NCBI GenBank assembly: GCA_030581615.1
Contig: JAKTTT010000066.1
Coordinates: 1-64,000, forward strand
From: Alloascoidea africana
Taxonomy: Eukaryota > Ascomycota > Alloascoideomycetes > Alloascoideales > Alloascoideaceae
Direction: 5' to 3'
DNA: 64,000 bases
Made by a program: the position numbers and the translations under genes. Position 1 is the first letter of the stretch; every line of letters starts with the position of its first letter. Below, piece by piece: positions 29,646 to 40,393 of the stretch. The notes beneath the pieces are model-generated. The model saw only the letters and a list, made by a program, of their open reading frames with translations. It searched no databases and was not told where the DNA came from.

Positions 29646-31487
29646 ATGAATGTTCCACGGCCTGCCAATTACAGTCCCAACACCGGTACAAACAATAGCA
29701 ACAGCACCAGTACAACAACAACGGGTACAAATGCAAGCTCCAGTTCAGGTACCACCATCGACTTCAACTATCATGCAACCCCATTGACACTACCACCTAT
29801 CAGCGCCTTGCTCCAACTGGCCCAATCAACATCAACATCAACATCAATTTCAACCTCAACCTCGTCTCTCGAAGCCCACCTCAACTCCACAAATAATCAT
29901 GCACATTCGCCCTCTCGTCTCAGCTCGGAGGGATCCATCGATTCCATCCCCTCACCTCCACTATCGCCATTCTACTGCGGTGAAAAGATACGTTCAACAA
30001 CTGCCCGATCAACGACAGAAACAACCACAGCCACAAGTGCCGTAGGACAGAGCAAATTCCAAAGCAATGGCGGAGCACTCTTGCTAACGACACCGGCTCC
30101 ATCCTATGAGTTCCATGCGCAAGATGCCGGTGCGAAAAGAGACGCAGAGGAGGGCCCCTCTTCACACTCTCGGGCCTCGAAGCGGCTAAAATCCACAAGC
30201 AACCCTCGAAGGAGGAGGGGAAGCAAAAGCAAAAGCAAGGGCAACAGCAGAAGTCGCAGCAGAAGCAGAAGCAGACCAAGAAGCCTGGGGGAGTCAAGAA
30301 CCCCGAACGATGGCAACACGGGCGCCGCGGGACTGGGCCATCAGACTCCCAGCGATCACGGCCATAACCACCGCGGAATGACAATGACGATATCCGCGTG
30401 GTCGAATTTGAAAGAGAATCCATCCATTTTCAAAAAATCTCAACTGGAAATCTTGCAATTGTATCATAAACAGGCAAAACGAGAGGCACATGAACCACTA
30501 CGAATAAAACCATTGAGGGTGCCGATAAAGCTCCCCCAGCATCATCGCTTAAGCGCTACACGGGGCATGCCTTCTTCACCAGCGCCGGTTCCAGCAACAG
30601 CATCATCCAACTCCATGATGGGCGGCGTGCCGAGTACAAGTACAAGCACAAACCTCAACAACATCGCGAGACCTGTTCAAAGACAGGGATTTTCGAGATT
30701 GCCCTCGGAGCAAAACTTGTATCTTTCGTACCATTCACCTTCGCCCAACCTCAATCTTTCTCGTCATCACAGCTCTTCTCCACCACTGATCCAGCCCCAA
30801 CCCCAGCCGTACCCTCGGACCCAGACCCATTCTTATCTCCCGTCTCAGCATTATTCAAGGTTACAGACTCCGCTTCCCGTGCAAAACCGGGCAGGTCCAA
30901 GTGTGAGTCCCATTCTGCGTCGACAGCATCATCATCATTATCAGACACAGCAGTCTCGGCCATTGGAATCGAGAAACAGACGCTCGCCCGTTGGATCTTC
31001 CTCCTCCTCCTCAACGCCGCCCCTAACACTACCATTATCATCCCTATCGTCTTCGTCGTCTTCGTCCTCAGCGGTCCGGGCCTCTTCTGCAAGCACGGGG
31101 GTTGCACAAGTTCACGACGCTCCGTATTCTGAACTACGAGACTATACACCTTCGGTGCTAACGTTGCCCAACAACAACGTATGTCTCAAGACAGAATGGA
31201 AGGGTCAGCACATGGATCTCACGTACGACCCCTTGGTGCACTTACTACATCCAGCGGAAGTTGTTTTGGCGTCCACGTTACGACTTTCATGTGATGTCTA
31301 TCTGGATAGCAAACGACGTTTGTTTGCTGAAAAAGTACGAAAATTGAAAGAGGGTCTTCAATTCCGTAGAACGGATGCTCAAAAGGCATGTCGTATAGAC
31401 GTGAACAAGGCCTCGAGACTCTACGCGGCGTATGAGAAAGTGGGATGGTTAAGAGATGAGAATTTTACAAAGTTTTTGGATGAATAG
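29646..31487 (+). CDS. SWIRM-domain protein, Fun19-like
   Basis: One exon, 613 residues from the first ATG of the frame. About 500 residues are low-complexity: Thr/Ser-rich N-terminus (with SPPLSPFYCGEK), an Arg-Ser block (SKSKGNSRSRSRSRSR), Gln/His and Ser-rich runs. The last 110 residues form a SWIRM domain, with NNNVCLKTEWKGQHMDLTYD, LHPAEVVLASTLRLSCDVYL and CRIDVNKASRLYAAYEKVGW. SWIRM is a helical DNA- and nucleosome-binding module. The layout, with SWIRM at the C-terminus of a disordered protein, matches budding-yeast Fun19/YOR338W and fission-yeast Laf1/Laf2 (histone-deacetylase associated). A chromatin role is inferred from the domain; no catalytic domain is visible. Confidence 0.82.
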   Translation: MNVPRPANYSPNTGTNNSNSTSTTTTGTNASSSSGTTIDFNYHATPLTLPPISALLQLAQSTSTSTSISTSTSSLEAHLNSTNNHAHSPSRLSSEGSIDSIPSPPLSPFYCGEKIRSTTARSTTETTTATSAVGQSKFQSNGGALLLTTPAPSYEFHAQDAGAKRDAEEGPSSHSRASKRLKSTSNPRRRRGSKSKSKGNSRSRSRSRSRPRSLGESRTPNDGNTGAAGLGHQTPSDHGHNHRGMTMTISAWSNLKENPSIFKKSQLEILQLYHKQAKREAHEPLRIKPLRVPIKLPQHHRLSATRGMPSSPAPVPATASSNSMMGGVPSTSTSTNLNNIARPVQRQGFSRLPSEQNLYLSYHSPSPNLNLSRHHSSSPPLIQPQPQPYPRTQTHSYLPSQHYSRLQTPLPVQNRAGPSVSPILRRQHHHHYQTQQSRPLESRNRRSPVGSSSSSSTPPLTLPLSSLSSSSSSSSAVRASSASTGVAQVHDAPYSELRDYTPSVLTLPNNNVCLKTEWKGQHMDLTYDPLVHLLHPAEVVLASTLRLSCDVYLDSKRRLFAEKVRKLKEGLQFRRTDAQKACRIDVNKASRLYAAYEKVGWLRDENFTKFLDE

Positions 31488-32416
31488 TGAGTGTGTGAGC
31501 ATTTTTTGAAGCATTTTAAGCATTCTTTTTTCTTTCTTCTTTCTTCTTTTCTTACGTTGTAATTTGTTGTTGTTGGTGTGAGATGTTAATTTCGGTAGTT
31601 TTCTGTACTTTCTCTTGTTTGCATTATTTCTTATTTTTTGCCAAACCATCTTATCTTAAAACTGTGCTCACTTATTAATTCACACATTGTTATCACATTT
31701 GTCACGTTTCATTGTTTTCCGTGCAACTTTCCATTTTTCTTCATCCATGGTCAACAATCCAAAATGTGCAAAAAACAAATAAAATCACTGGATGAAAGGA
31801 AAAAAGTCCTCAAACTGGGTAAATCCACACCCTCAGTCAGTGTCATCATGCCATGCCATGCTTTCTATTTATTTATTTTTCCCACATTAAGTGTTAATTG
31901 CGGATGCTATGCTGAATTCTGAATGGGATTTGGCTCTCACAGGATTAACCATCGTTGACAGGGATGCCTTAGCGACTCCAACAGTTCCCCCCCAGTTGTT
32001 CCCTTGTCAATTGAAACCGGGATGATTGAAGTCCGACGGCGAAACGAAAAACCAATCAAATATCTCAAATATCTGTACAATTGTTTTGGAGCTCTCCATA
32101 CACATTTTCGATACAAAAAAATGGGCATGATTAAGAGCTCCATCTCTGAGAAAACAAACCTGGACAGGTCAAGGATAGCAGTGGAAGAGGACATGTAAAT
32201 GACTTCTAATTATAACACGAACAAGACAAAACAAGATGAATCAAATCCAAAATGGAACAAAATAAAGACAAAAACATATGAGTATGCTGGTAATGTTGAT
32301 GATGATGGGGATTGGGATTGGGATAACGATGCTGGAAAAATAAACCTTACGCTAACATTTTGACGATTCATACACTTTTCCATCATCAATAATAATTATA
32401 AAACAATTGGGGTTGT
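31488..32416. other. Convergent 3' region, SWIRM gene / lipid phosphatase
   Basis: 929 bp between convergent stops, AT-rich. It has T-rich tracts just after the SWIRM stop (31520-31660) and a GGGATTGGGATTGGGATAACG repeat-like stretch near 32310. Short ORFs (31638-31922 and 32004-32198 on +) show no recognisable features. Confidence 0.4.
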
Positions 32417-33619
32417 CTACTGGTTTCTCAAATTCATCTCGATTTCGTCGGAACTGGCAGTCGTTTGGGTATTTATCCGGCCAGGGCCAGGGTCCTGAGC
32501 AACGGCGCCTGTCCTATTATCACCGCCTTCACCTTCGCCGCTGGTGTCACCGCCGCTTCTGCCTCTGACGCCGCCTCTGCTTCTGCCACTATACGGCTGG
32601 CCGTAGGATGCCAGCCCCAGCTCTTCATCGCGGCTGCTGTTGGCGTTGTCGAGTCCCTCGAAATGGGTGTACCGGGAAAAACTGGGCGGGTCGTAGGGCT
32701 GGTAGCACTGCTTGGAGAAAATGGAAGGGAAGAACTTGCGATAGCTGACCCACGCGATGAGAATTCCAATGAGGCTACCGAAGATCACGTCGATCCAATG
32801 GTGTCTGTAGTCCATGGTCCGCGAGACCGCGATGTAAAGGGCCGCGAAGGTGGGAATCGAGGCCACGGCGAGACGGAGGTACTCGACCCCCCGGGAGTAA
32901 ACGACGAGCTGGCCACAGAGCCACAGCGTGAAGAAAAACAGGCCCTGGAACGCGGTGGCAGAATGGCCCGAGGGCGTGCTCCGGAAGCCGTCCTTGAGCA
33001 GGCTCGAGTCGCTCTGCGAGCACACCGCCACGGACACGAGCGAGCTGTTCACGACCCGGTTGGCCTCGCGGGACAGCGCTTCGTGGACCTTGGTCTGGTC
33101 GGGCTCGCACCGTGCGAGAAAGTCGGGCCGCAGCCGCCCAAACCAGTTCTTGATCAGGTTCACCACCAGCCCATTCGTACCGCACGAAATTGCCAGTGCC
33201 AGGATCGAAACATGGAGCAGCCGCCGACGCTCGCCCTTTTCTGCAAGCACCAGCGAGAGCACGATGATGACGACGAGCGGGATAACTTCGGCAACGAGCT
33301 GGTAAGAGCGTTGGTTAGTACAGAAATAAGCCAAAGGACCAAAGAGCACACGCGAACAGTAGCCCCCAAAGAAACATAGTAACTTGTAGAAATAACATAC
33401 CCCACAGAGAAGAATGGGCACGCGTTCATGCTTCACATAGGGATGCTGGATGGTTTCGTCATCCAGTGCAAACTGTCTGTAGAAGGGGTCCAGGTTCACA
33501 GCCTGGATTGCGCCCCATGCGATGAAAACAGCCACCGTGAAAAGCCAGTCGAACCCATGGAAGCTGTGGAACTGTTCGAGCTTGGGCACCCGGCTGAGCC
33601 CCCAGTCCAGTCGTTTCAT
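32417..33619 (-). CDS. PAP2-family lipid phosphate / diacylglycerol pyrophosphate phosphatase (Dpp1/Lpp1 type)
   Basis: Two exons, 33619-33401 and 33298-32417, give 366 residues. The 102-nt intron between them is stop-free and in frame. The enzyme removes phosphate from diacylglycerol pyrophosphate, phosphatidate and related lipids in membranes. Six hydrophobic helices are visible, together with the three-part PAP2 phosphatase signature: KNWFGRLRPDF (KX6RP), PSGHSATAF (PSGH with the catalytic His) and SRTMDYRHHWIDVIFG (SRX5HX3D with the nucleophile His). A disordered Gly/Asp-rich tail follows. Dpp1 or Lpp1 identity is not resolvable here. The second exon is markedly GC-rich, so a 304-codon antisense frame is open through it by composition. 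Confidence 0.93.
   Translation of the reverse strand: MKRLDWGLSRVPKLEQFHSFHGFDWLFTVAVFIAWGAIQAVNLDPFYRQFALDDETIQHPYVKHERVPILLCGVCYFYKLLCFFGGYCSRVLFGPLAYFCTNQRSYQLVAEVIPLVVIIVLSLVLAEKGERRRLLHVSILALAISCGTNGLVVNLIKNWFGRLRPDFLARCEPDQTKVHEALSREANRVVNSSLVSVAVCSQSDSSLLKDGFRSTPSGHSATAFQGLFFFTLWLCGQLVVYSRGVEYLRLAVASIPTFAALYIAVSRTMDYRHHWIDVIFGSLIGILIAWVSYRKFFPSIFSKQCYQPYDPPSFSRYTHFEGLDNANSSRDEELGLASYGQPYSGRSRGGVRGRSGGDTSGEGEGGDNRTGAVAQDPGPGRINTQTTASSDEIEMNLRNQ
33299..33400 (-). other. In-frame 102-nt intron in the lipid phosphatase gene
   Basis: Donor GTATGT, textbook branch TACTAAC, acceptor ACCAG, 34 codons without a stop. Splicing joins ERVPILLCG to LVAEVIPLVVI, giving a continuous second transmembrane region. 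Confidence 0.88.
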
Positions 33620-34042
33620 CGTTGTGGAATGTTTAGCTCGCGTTGTGAAGATACAAAAAAGGTGTCGGGTAGGGGACTAATAATCGAGTGCAGGTCGAGT
33701 CGTCAGTTGGAGTTGGGTTTGTTCCAGTTGAGGATAATCTGAGAAATTTGTATATACAGTAGGAAGAATTCTCTTTGTATCAGGACTAAAGAAACTCCAA
33801 ACGTTAAAAAAACAATAGCCAGACCTAAGATGGGAACAGGAACAAAAACAAGACAACAAGAATAAAAAGAAAAAGAGAAATGTGGAGGGTTACAGGCACA
33901 AACAAAAGTGCAAAAATCGATCTGCGTAGCACTGCCCCTGTGTTTTATCCTACGCCCAGGTTACACTTTTCAGGTCCTCAGGGTCTATTCTATGTACACG
34001 ATTTCTCCACAACCGCCCACTCGCTTCTCAGCATTGTTCTTT
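33620..34042. other. Intergenic spacer upstream of the lipid phosphatase
   Basis: 423 bp between two tandem minus-strand genes, moderately AT-rich. I see nothing distinctive beyond an A-rich run (33838-33880). Confidence 0.35.
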
Positions 34043-34521
34043 TTAGTCCTCCTCCTCCTCCTCCTCCCGCAACTTGGCAAACTCCGCGGCGATCTGCTCC
34101 TCCGTGATTCTGTGCATCAGCTTCGAGGGCCTCCTGTTGCCCACGGGTTCCATCTCGGTATCAATCTCCATCTCCCTTCTAGAGTTGGCCGTGGTCTTGT
34201 GACTTGGCTTTCCCGAGGACTCAAAGTGGATAACGGGCACATCATAACACTACCAACACACCCACGTCAGTAACTTGCCCTTCTTATCGAGCGCTGAGCC
34301 ATCAAAAATAGCTCAGCCAAAAAAAAACAATCACCCACGTATTGCTCAAACCACTCCTTGTTCTCCGGCTGGTCAATGTCCACCTCTTTGTAAACAACAG
34401 GCTGTTCCAGCTTTTTAAGGCTCTGGAACAATGCGTCCTTGGCGTTATGGCATAGCCCACAACGGCTTCGCGTGAAAAAAGTCACCGAAAAGACCTTTCT
34501 AAGCACAATCGCCGGCTTCAT
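34043..34521 (-). CDS. Glutaredoxin-like protein (YDR286C type)
   Basis: Two exons, 34521-34339 and 34249-34043, give 129 residues. The fold is thioredoxin-like. The active-site CXXC lies in FFTRSRCGLCHNAKDAL (about residues 19-22), and the exon junction rebuilds WFEQYCYDVPVIHFE, which holds the cis-Pro segment (VPVI). This small family, with yeast YDR286C, is a putative redox or disulfide protein of unknown substrate. The donor GTGGGT is unusual for this window but is the only one that restores the conserved YDVPV. The tail is Glu-rich and ends EEEEEED. The ATG at 34521 gives MKPAIVLRKVFSVTFF. Confidence 0.85.
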
Positions 34522-34615
34522 TTCGACTGTCCTCCTATTCCGTCCTCCCTTGAAAAGTCCTGGACCCTTCTGTTTTAGTACCGCCGCTTCACAACACCCA
34601 CACGCCCAGTACTCA

Positions 34616-34623
34616 CCGGGTAA
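34616..34623 (-). promoter_or_regulatory. TTACCCGG element upstream of the glutaredoxin-like gene
   Basis: CCGGGTAA on the plus strand, 95 bp upstream of the glutaredoxin-like ATG and immediately downstream of the stop of the preceding gene (34625). Confidence 0.5.
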
Positions 34624-34624
34624 C

Positions 34625-35497
34625 CTATTGGGATCTGTGGCGTTGCGGGTGCGGCTGGTGTGGCTGGTGCCGCTGCCGCTGCTGCTGGTGCTGGCCCGAA
34701 ACAACTTGCACAAACCGCTCCAGGTCTTCTTCCAGCAGGCTGTCCCCGAGATGGCTTTTCAGCTTGGACCTGGTCACTTTATGGTTACTCTTACGAACCC
34801 AGTTTTCCATCTTGGGGCGTTGTGATGCTGAAGTCGCGTGTCTAACTGCCTCCATCCCCCTTTCCATGTGGTGGTGCAGCCTCTCATGGTCCTGCTTCGG
34901 TTTTGTAGTTGGAATCACGTCGGAGAAAAACACGTAGAGTCCCTCAGGAGAAGAAGTTTTGGCGTTGTATATTTCCCAAAAGCATTGCTTGAGTCGCGTT
35001 GCGAGAAGTCGTCTGGAGTAAGCGGATGCCGCTCCATTGTGTTCCAAATTTGATTCATACTCTTTGTAATCATCTTCGGTTAGATCACCAAATTGCTTCG
35101 CATTATTGGGCTTGGACTTTGCCCTTGTCTTTGCCACCATGTTTCGAAACTCCACTACAACCGCAGGTTTGGACTTGCGTCCCAGTGCCAAAAAATGCTC
35201 AGGAGGATAAAAAGCCAACGAAAAGTAGGCGCATTGGTATAGCAATCGATGTCCCATTTTACAAGAATAGAACAGAGATAGCACTTTTGCAGAAACGCCC
35301 TTGATCCCACTCGCACGGGCAACGGGGATCGTTTCGGGTGTCACTGGTCGCTGAGTTGGGTGCTGCTCAAGATATAGTCGTTTGATATCTGGTCTTGGAC
35401 TAGGTTTCTTGTAGATTATGTTGAGACCAATACCCGTGTGGAAATTCGCGACTCGAGGAATTGAGCCCCGTCTCATGAGAGACTTTGGTGCAGTCAT
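34625..35497 (-). CDS. Basic protein of unknown function, possibly mitochondrial
   Basis: One frame of 290 residues that I do not recognise. The N-terminus is basic and nearly free of acidic residues (MTAPKSLMRRGSIPRVANFH), as in many mitochondrial presequences. A proline-rich segment follows (KKPSPRPDIKRLYLEQHPTQ), then a Tyr/Cys-rich part with LLYQCAYFSLAFYPPEHF. The C-terminal half is charged and probably helical. The last 25 residues are a Gln/His/Pro run encoded by CAG/CAC repeats. Codon use resembles the neighbours, and 103 bp separate its stop from the next start, so it looks like a real gene. The start is the first ATG. A mitochondrial translation or membrane-assembly factor would fit the composition, but this is a guess. 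Confidence 0.65.
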   Translation of the reverse strand: MTAPKSLMRRGSIPRVANFHTGIGLNIIYKKPSPRPDIKRLYLEQHPTQRPVTPETIPVARASGIKGVSAKVLSLFYSCKMGHRLLYQCAYFSLAFYPPEHFLALGRKSKPAVVVEFRNMVAKTRAKSKPNNAKQFGDLTEDDYKEYESNLEHNGAASAYSRRLLATRLKQCFWEIYNAKTSSPEGLYVFFSDVIPTTKPKQDHERLHHHMERGMEAVRHATSASQRPKMENWVRKSNHKVTRSKLKSHLGDSLLEEDLERFVQVVSGQHQQQRQRHQPHQPHPQRHRSQ

Positions 35498-36086
35498 TAT
35501 ACTGATAGACCCTTGAACTTCAAATCGCTTTCATGTTTTTCATCTAGCTATGTAACACCCATACGTCCAGAACAGTATGTAGAGGATTAATGGCTTGTTC
35601 ATAAGATTCCTTTACACTATTTTCATGTCTCTATGGCCAGATTTTTAACTGTTAAACGCATTTCAATGGGGGTGAAACAATGCTCTTGGAACCCTAGAAA
35701 GACATTACATTCATTTCAAATCGCCATACCTTAGTCCATGAAAAACGTCTTGGATTACGATTCTATTGTTTCTATCTCAGGGCAAAGACTTGTATCACAA
35801 TCAAATCAAGAGCATAAACATTTATTGATAGATTAAAATACCCTTAATACATGTTGATCATCTTTGAGTTTAGACAAGTCGGTCTGTTATTACAGGCTTA
35901 GGGTTATATAGATTTCGGTAATCATCTCACTCTTCGTGCTCATTCTGTACTATCTTTAAATTGACTGAATGCAAGCTTTTGTGTTTTTATTCTAGCCTTG
36001 GAGACTCTACTCTAGGTACTGAAATCGGGTGACAAAAGATTTACAGCTCTTAGAGAGATAGAAAAACAACTCGCTTAAGGTGGTCA

Positions 36087-36111
36087 TTTTGTTTTGTTTT
36101 GTTTTGTTTTT
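36087..36111. repeat. (GTTTT)n microsatellite
   Basis: Four to five tandem GTTTT units in the desert. Confidence 0.9.
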
Positions 36112-36629
36112 GATAACTTGAAAAGATCTCCCAGTTTATTCTAGGGAAATTTGTGTTGTTGGTGGTTCATTTGCAATATTCGATACAAGAATTGAATCAT
36201 CAACTTTCTTGGAATCAGAGATTGAGTGTATCGATATGAAAGACCAAACCGTCAATAACATGATTGATGGTTCTCGATCTGGGTTTTATTATCATAATAA
36301 AGAGGAGTAGAAGAAAGAGCAACTTTAGGATAGAGTGATTCGCTTTTTCTTGTATTGTCTACTATCGGAGCTCCACGAGACTCCGTTTCTTCAAATCGAA
36401 GAATCTCATCTCTGTCTCAGTTAAATACAGAAATACTACTGTATAAAGGACGAGGCATATAGTGAATGAAAACCCTGTCCTGTTTTCACTATCCTATGTT
36501 TTTGAAAGTGGATGATCATTTGACCTTATATAATTGATGAATTGGCAAATGGATGGTCTTGCTCTGTGTTATCTCGAATCGGGACTGCAATACCAGAGAC
36601 AGATCATTTTTCCAATTATCATTTTAGTA

Positions 36630-37072
36630 TAGTAGACATTGATATTTGTGCTAGCGATTTCTAACGAGGTAGGAACTGAAGAAGAACGATTTTCAACAGA
36701 TATGTGGGTAGAGTAAAACAAAGGCAACAAAAGGGAATTCGGGAAAGAATAAACCAGATCAAGTAAAAAATACCATGGTGCAAATAAGGGATCAAATGCC
36801 ATTCTGCCTGCATTTGGAAAGAAAAAAAGACTCGTTAGTGTGGGCAATCGCCGCGACCACTGTAGCACGTTGATTCCGCGGAATATCTTGCGGTTTTCAC
36901 ATTTAATCTTTCTAAATAGGGAACATACTTTAATGCTTTTTTTTTGGCCTATCCGTTGTTTAAGAAGAGTGGCCGCGTCAAGAAAAATCATCATTTCATT
37001 GAGATCTCTGTTAATCTCATCCAACAGGCTTTCTAAAGATTGCAAACCTTTAGAAAAGTTGCTTCCAACCAT
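36630..37072 (-). CDS. Possible two-exon small membrane protein (weak)
   Basis: An ATG at 37072 opens a coherent stretch, MVGSNFSKGLQSLESLLDEI and onward to QRIGQKKSIK (about 49 codons, probably helical and amphipathic). A good donor (AAA|GTATGT) follows, and about 120 nt later a CACTAACG branch string, a T-rich tract and the acceptor AATGCAG. Splicing in phase gives a hydrophobic C-terminal half starting AEWHLIPYLHHGIFYLIWFI and ending QFLPR. The total would be about 96 residues with one or two membrane helices. I recognise no family. Splice signals in AT-rich DNA arise by chance, so this needs transcript support. Boundaries are approximate. Confidence 0.25.
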
Positions 37073-38706
37073 TTTTTGTAAGCCTGGTCACTCTTTTTTT
37101 TTTTTCAACTTGTATGGCAAAAAAATAATGCTCACAAATGTTGAAAGATACTTTTTACATGGCCAAACACAACTCCTCCACATTCCTGCGGCAAGAAGCA
37201 TGAAAATCGTCTCTGGAAACACAAAAAGGAAATAAGTAAACCCCCCAGTAGAAAGAACGTTCAAGACCCTGAAAAACGGCATAGAAGTTTGTTTCTTATA
37301 GTTTTGGTTAAACTTGAAATCGCTTTCAATGTTTACTGAAAAAAATATCCTTGTTATTGTTAAACATCATCATACGGTACTATACTTTACAAGATTTTAC
37401 CAATTCTCTTCTTTCAAGTGTATTACAAGCTGGAGGAAGCCCTTGGAGTATATATGCTCTGGTTTGTAGATGTTCCTTCAAAGGTTCACGTTCTTAATAA
37501 ATTGACAGTTAACGTATAGCATGCCATAATAAAATGGCATTGACAACAAAATGGGATGCTCTATTAGTAGGCGCTCAAAACGCTTTCAAAATCAAAGTTC
37601 AATGAAATCTAAGTTGAAACAAACTTCTGTCTCCTCTAGGTTAAGTGACATCTCCAGGATCTTGAACATTATTTCTGATGAGTTTAGTTTTTGTTTCCTT
37701 ATTGGGCTTTTAATGATGAATTTTCATGCTTCTTGATGCAAGAATGAGGAAGAAAAGAGCTTGGCCATGCAAAAGTTAGTTTGCAATTTTCCAAAATTGT
37801 GAGCAGTACAGAATTGAAAGGGGAATATGCAACGACCAGGGAGTGAATAACTTGAAATACGAGCTTTCTCTAGCAGTCATATACGACACTAGCTGTTAGA
37901 AAATACATTAAACGTTTAGAACATGGTTGGAATCAACAAGTTCCAGGTGTTGTGTAGAAAGAGAAGATGGTCAATTTCTTTCAGCTTTGAATCAATTTTG
38001 TTACGTGCCAAAATACATAATACATTCTCATTAACTTTTTTTTCCCCAGTAAATGATATCCTCTAGGAATTTATAGATCATTGGGTAATGTAGACATTCG
38101 CATAGTCTTAACAAAATGAATTGTTTTACTGGAAACAGTCTTTATGGGGCAAATTCCCACGTTGTTGAAGAGTGAATCCATGATTTTCCTTCAAACAAAT
38201 GACGGCCTGTAAGAGAAAAGGCGCCAAAATTAGATGTAGCACAGTATATTGTATCCAAAATCTGGTTGGAAATCAGTTTTGGGTTTCAAAACTTGAGTTG
38301 GGCAAGCCCATCGAGACTTTTCTCTAGGTAACTCCAATTTACGAGACCTGTTGCATCACAAAAGAGAGATGATGTTGAATAAACACGTCTCAAACAAAAA
38401 CAAATTTAAAGTAGAATAATATTTAAGCGCCAGAGCACTAATCATCTTTCAAAGCTAAAATGGTCAGTTTATAACTGTCTCTGGTTAAATGACACAAAAG
38501 CATCTTGTGTCGGCGCTTAATTCCACTCTTCCAACTTTTTCCCGTAATTATACATTCAAAAAATGTCCCAAAACAAGTTTTCAGATCGGAACTAAAAATC
38601 TATCAAACACTCAGGGCGCTCGAGATTCATTGTACTTTTGCTAGACGATTTGATATTCCCCAAATCTTGGTTCCTCCTTGTTCCTGCTTTCAAACTCTGT
38701 GGCAAA

Positions 38707-38922
38707 ATGAGTACAGAATCTTCTAGGCATACGAATCGTGAAGTTATTGCGTGTCTCAGTTTCAAAGCCCCAGATAATTACGATCCACACTTTAGAACAA
38801 ATGTTGATTCGACTTCAGAGAGTACTACCTTCATTTTAGAAATTTTAGAATCTAAGGAAATCAGAGTTGAAGAGTTTACTATGGAATTTACGATAAACGG
38901 TAGAGGCCTCACAGCCCCTTAA
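38707..38922 (+). CDS. Small orphan ORF, 71 aa (weak)
   Basis: ATG to stop with an acidic, structured-looking composition (STTFILEILESKEIRVEEFT near the C-terminus). No recognised domain and no neighbours. It may be chance or a gene remnant. Confidence 0.15.
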   Translation: MSTESSRHTNREVIACLSFKAPDNYDPHFRTNVDSTSESTTFILEILESKEIRVEEFTMEFTINGRGLTAP

Positions 38923-40029
38923 CGATAAATCGAGTAGGAACTGTCGCTTTTACCATTTTTAGAAATACCCACAAATTATTCATGATAATTTTCAAGTTGT
39001 TCAGGAACTAACTACTTGTTAGATTCAAAGATTTAGCAACTACTTTTCAGCAAAATCAACTAATAGCCAAGTCCAGAAAGGACTAGAGCCTAAATTAGAA
39101 TGACATTTTCAGTTTTCGATACATAAAAAACAGATTTCGAATAGCAGAGGCTAAAAATGTGTGACTCTTGATTTTATCATCTAAAAGTGCTCAAAACTGC
39201 TTTGCTGTCCTCTCTTGTATCAGCATAATTTACAAACCCCCTTCATGACATCCTTGAAGAAAATCTAAAACCATACTCTCTTCAGCAGATTACAGTGCTC
39301 TATTGGGAATACCTTAGTTCAGTCGAGTTTGTCACAGACTTCTTTGTCATCAGATCATTCTTATCGCCCCGTTTGCACAGTGATGACGAGCTTCTGCCAT
39401 GGATTTGGTGGTTGAGTTTCTGGATTTGCAGACCGATAAACAGCAGAATCTTTAATACAAAATGCCAAGGAGTTGGTAGATGTGAGACTTCCCACAGAAC
39501 ATATCCATTGGTTAAGATTATGTTCTATTTTAGTCTCCAACAGTTGGTCCATGAAACATGAATAGGCTACAAGAGCAAATCCTGATGCAAACCGAAAATC
39601 GTAGCAAGGTTGGGAAACCGAGTGAAAGAATTTGTTGACGAATTTAATACATTAAGAATCTAATAGAATGACAAAGTTATATTTCATTTCTAGTTAGGTC
39701 CGTGTGGGATCTATGACCACCAAGAAGTATAACAATTGATAAAGTATATGGCTCAACATCAAAGACTGCTCAACATCATGGCATTGAAAGCTTTAGCAAA
39801 CTGATAGAGAAGCTCAGTGAAGAAGGAGAAAATGAATTGGGTTGACAATTAAGAAGTTTATCAATCCATGGATGCTTTTTATTCCATTTACAGTATTTTT
39901 TCATAATCGTGGATCAAGATAAATGTTCAACAACATCACCTTCTCCGCCTATTTCTCTGGAGTAGCCGTCGTATCTTGTACAAACAAGGTTTAGTGATCG
40001 TTTGCAAGGTCTGCCAGAACGGAATGGAC

Positions 40030-40048
40030 TTCAAAAAAGCTCCGAATT
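40030..40048 (+). repeat. 19-bp dispersed repeat, copy 1
   Basis: ttcaaaaaagctccgaatt occurs exactly here and again at 45410-45428, one copy in each AT-rich desert, in the same orientation. Confidence 0.8.
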
Positions 40049-40393
40049 CTGAAACAAGTGGAATCTTTGGATTTCAAAAAATACCCACAATTGTTTACAA
40101 ACTGCGAAAATCATCAAGATAAAAGCTGTAGAGGCGTCTTTTGGACCGCGTACTCTTTCATTTCTGTGCTTGGCATGTGCGATGCGCTTTAGATGATGCG
40201 ACTGTCCCTGATAGCAGAACTTCAACAAACTGCTAGAACCTGTCGTTTAATCGTCTCTGCAAATGCCCCAAAGCTATTAAAAAGCAGTTCTAGCACGGGC
40301 AGCGGGACAGCCATCAGTACCAAGCAGACAGCACATTTTGGGTCCCCATTCGTGGGTTTTCCGACCTTTTGGCGAAGAAGTGTGCGTAGTCAG

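Noticed and set aside
32465-33379. 304-codon plus-strand frame
   Set aside because: Antisense to the lipid phosphatase gene; open because that coding sequence is GC-rich, and it crosses the phosphatase intron.
37551-37736. 61-codon ORF starting MGCSIS (myristoylation-like)
   Set aside because: Short, basic, no neighbour or domain; the N-terminal motif alone is weak evidence.
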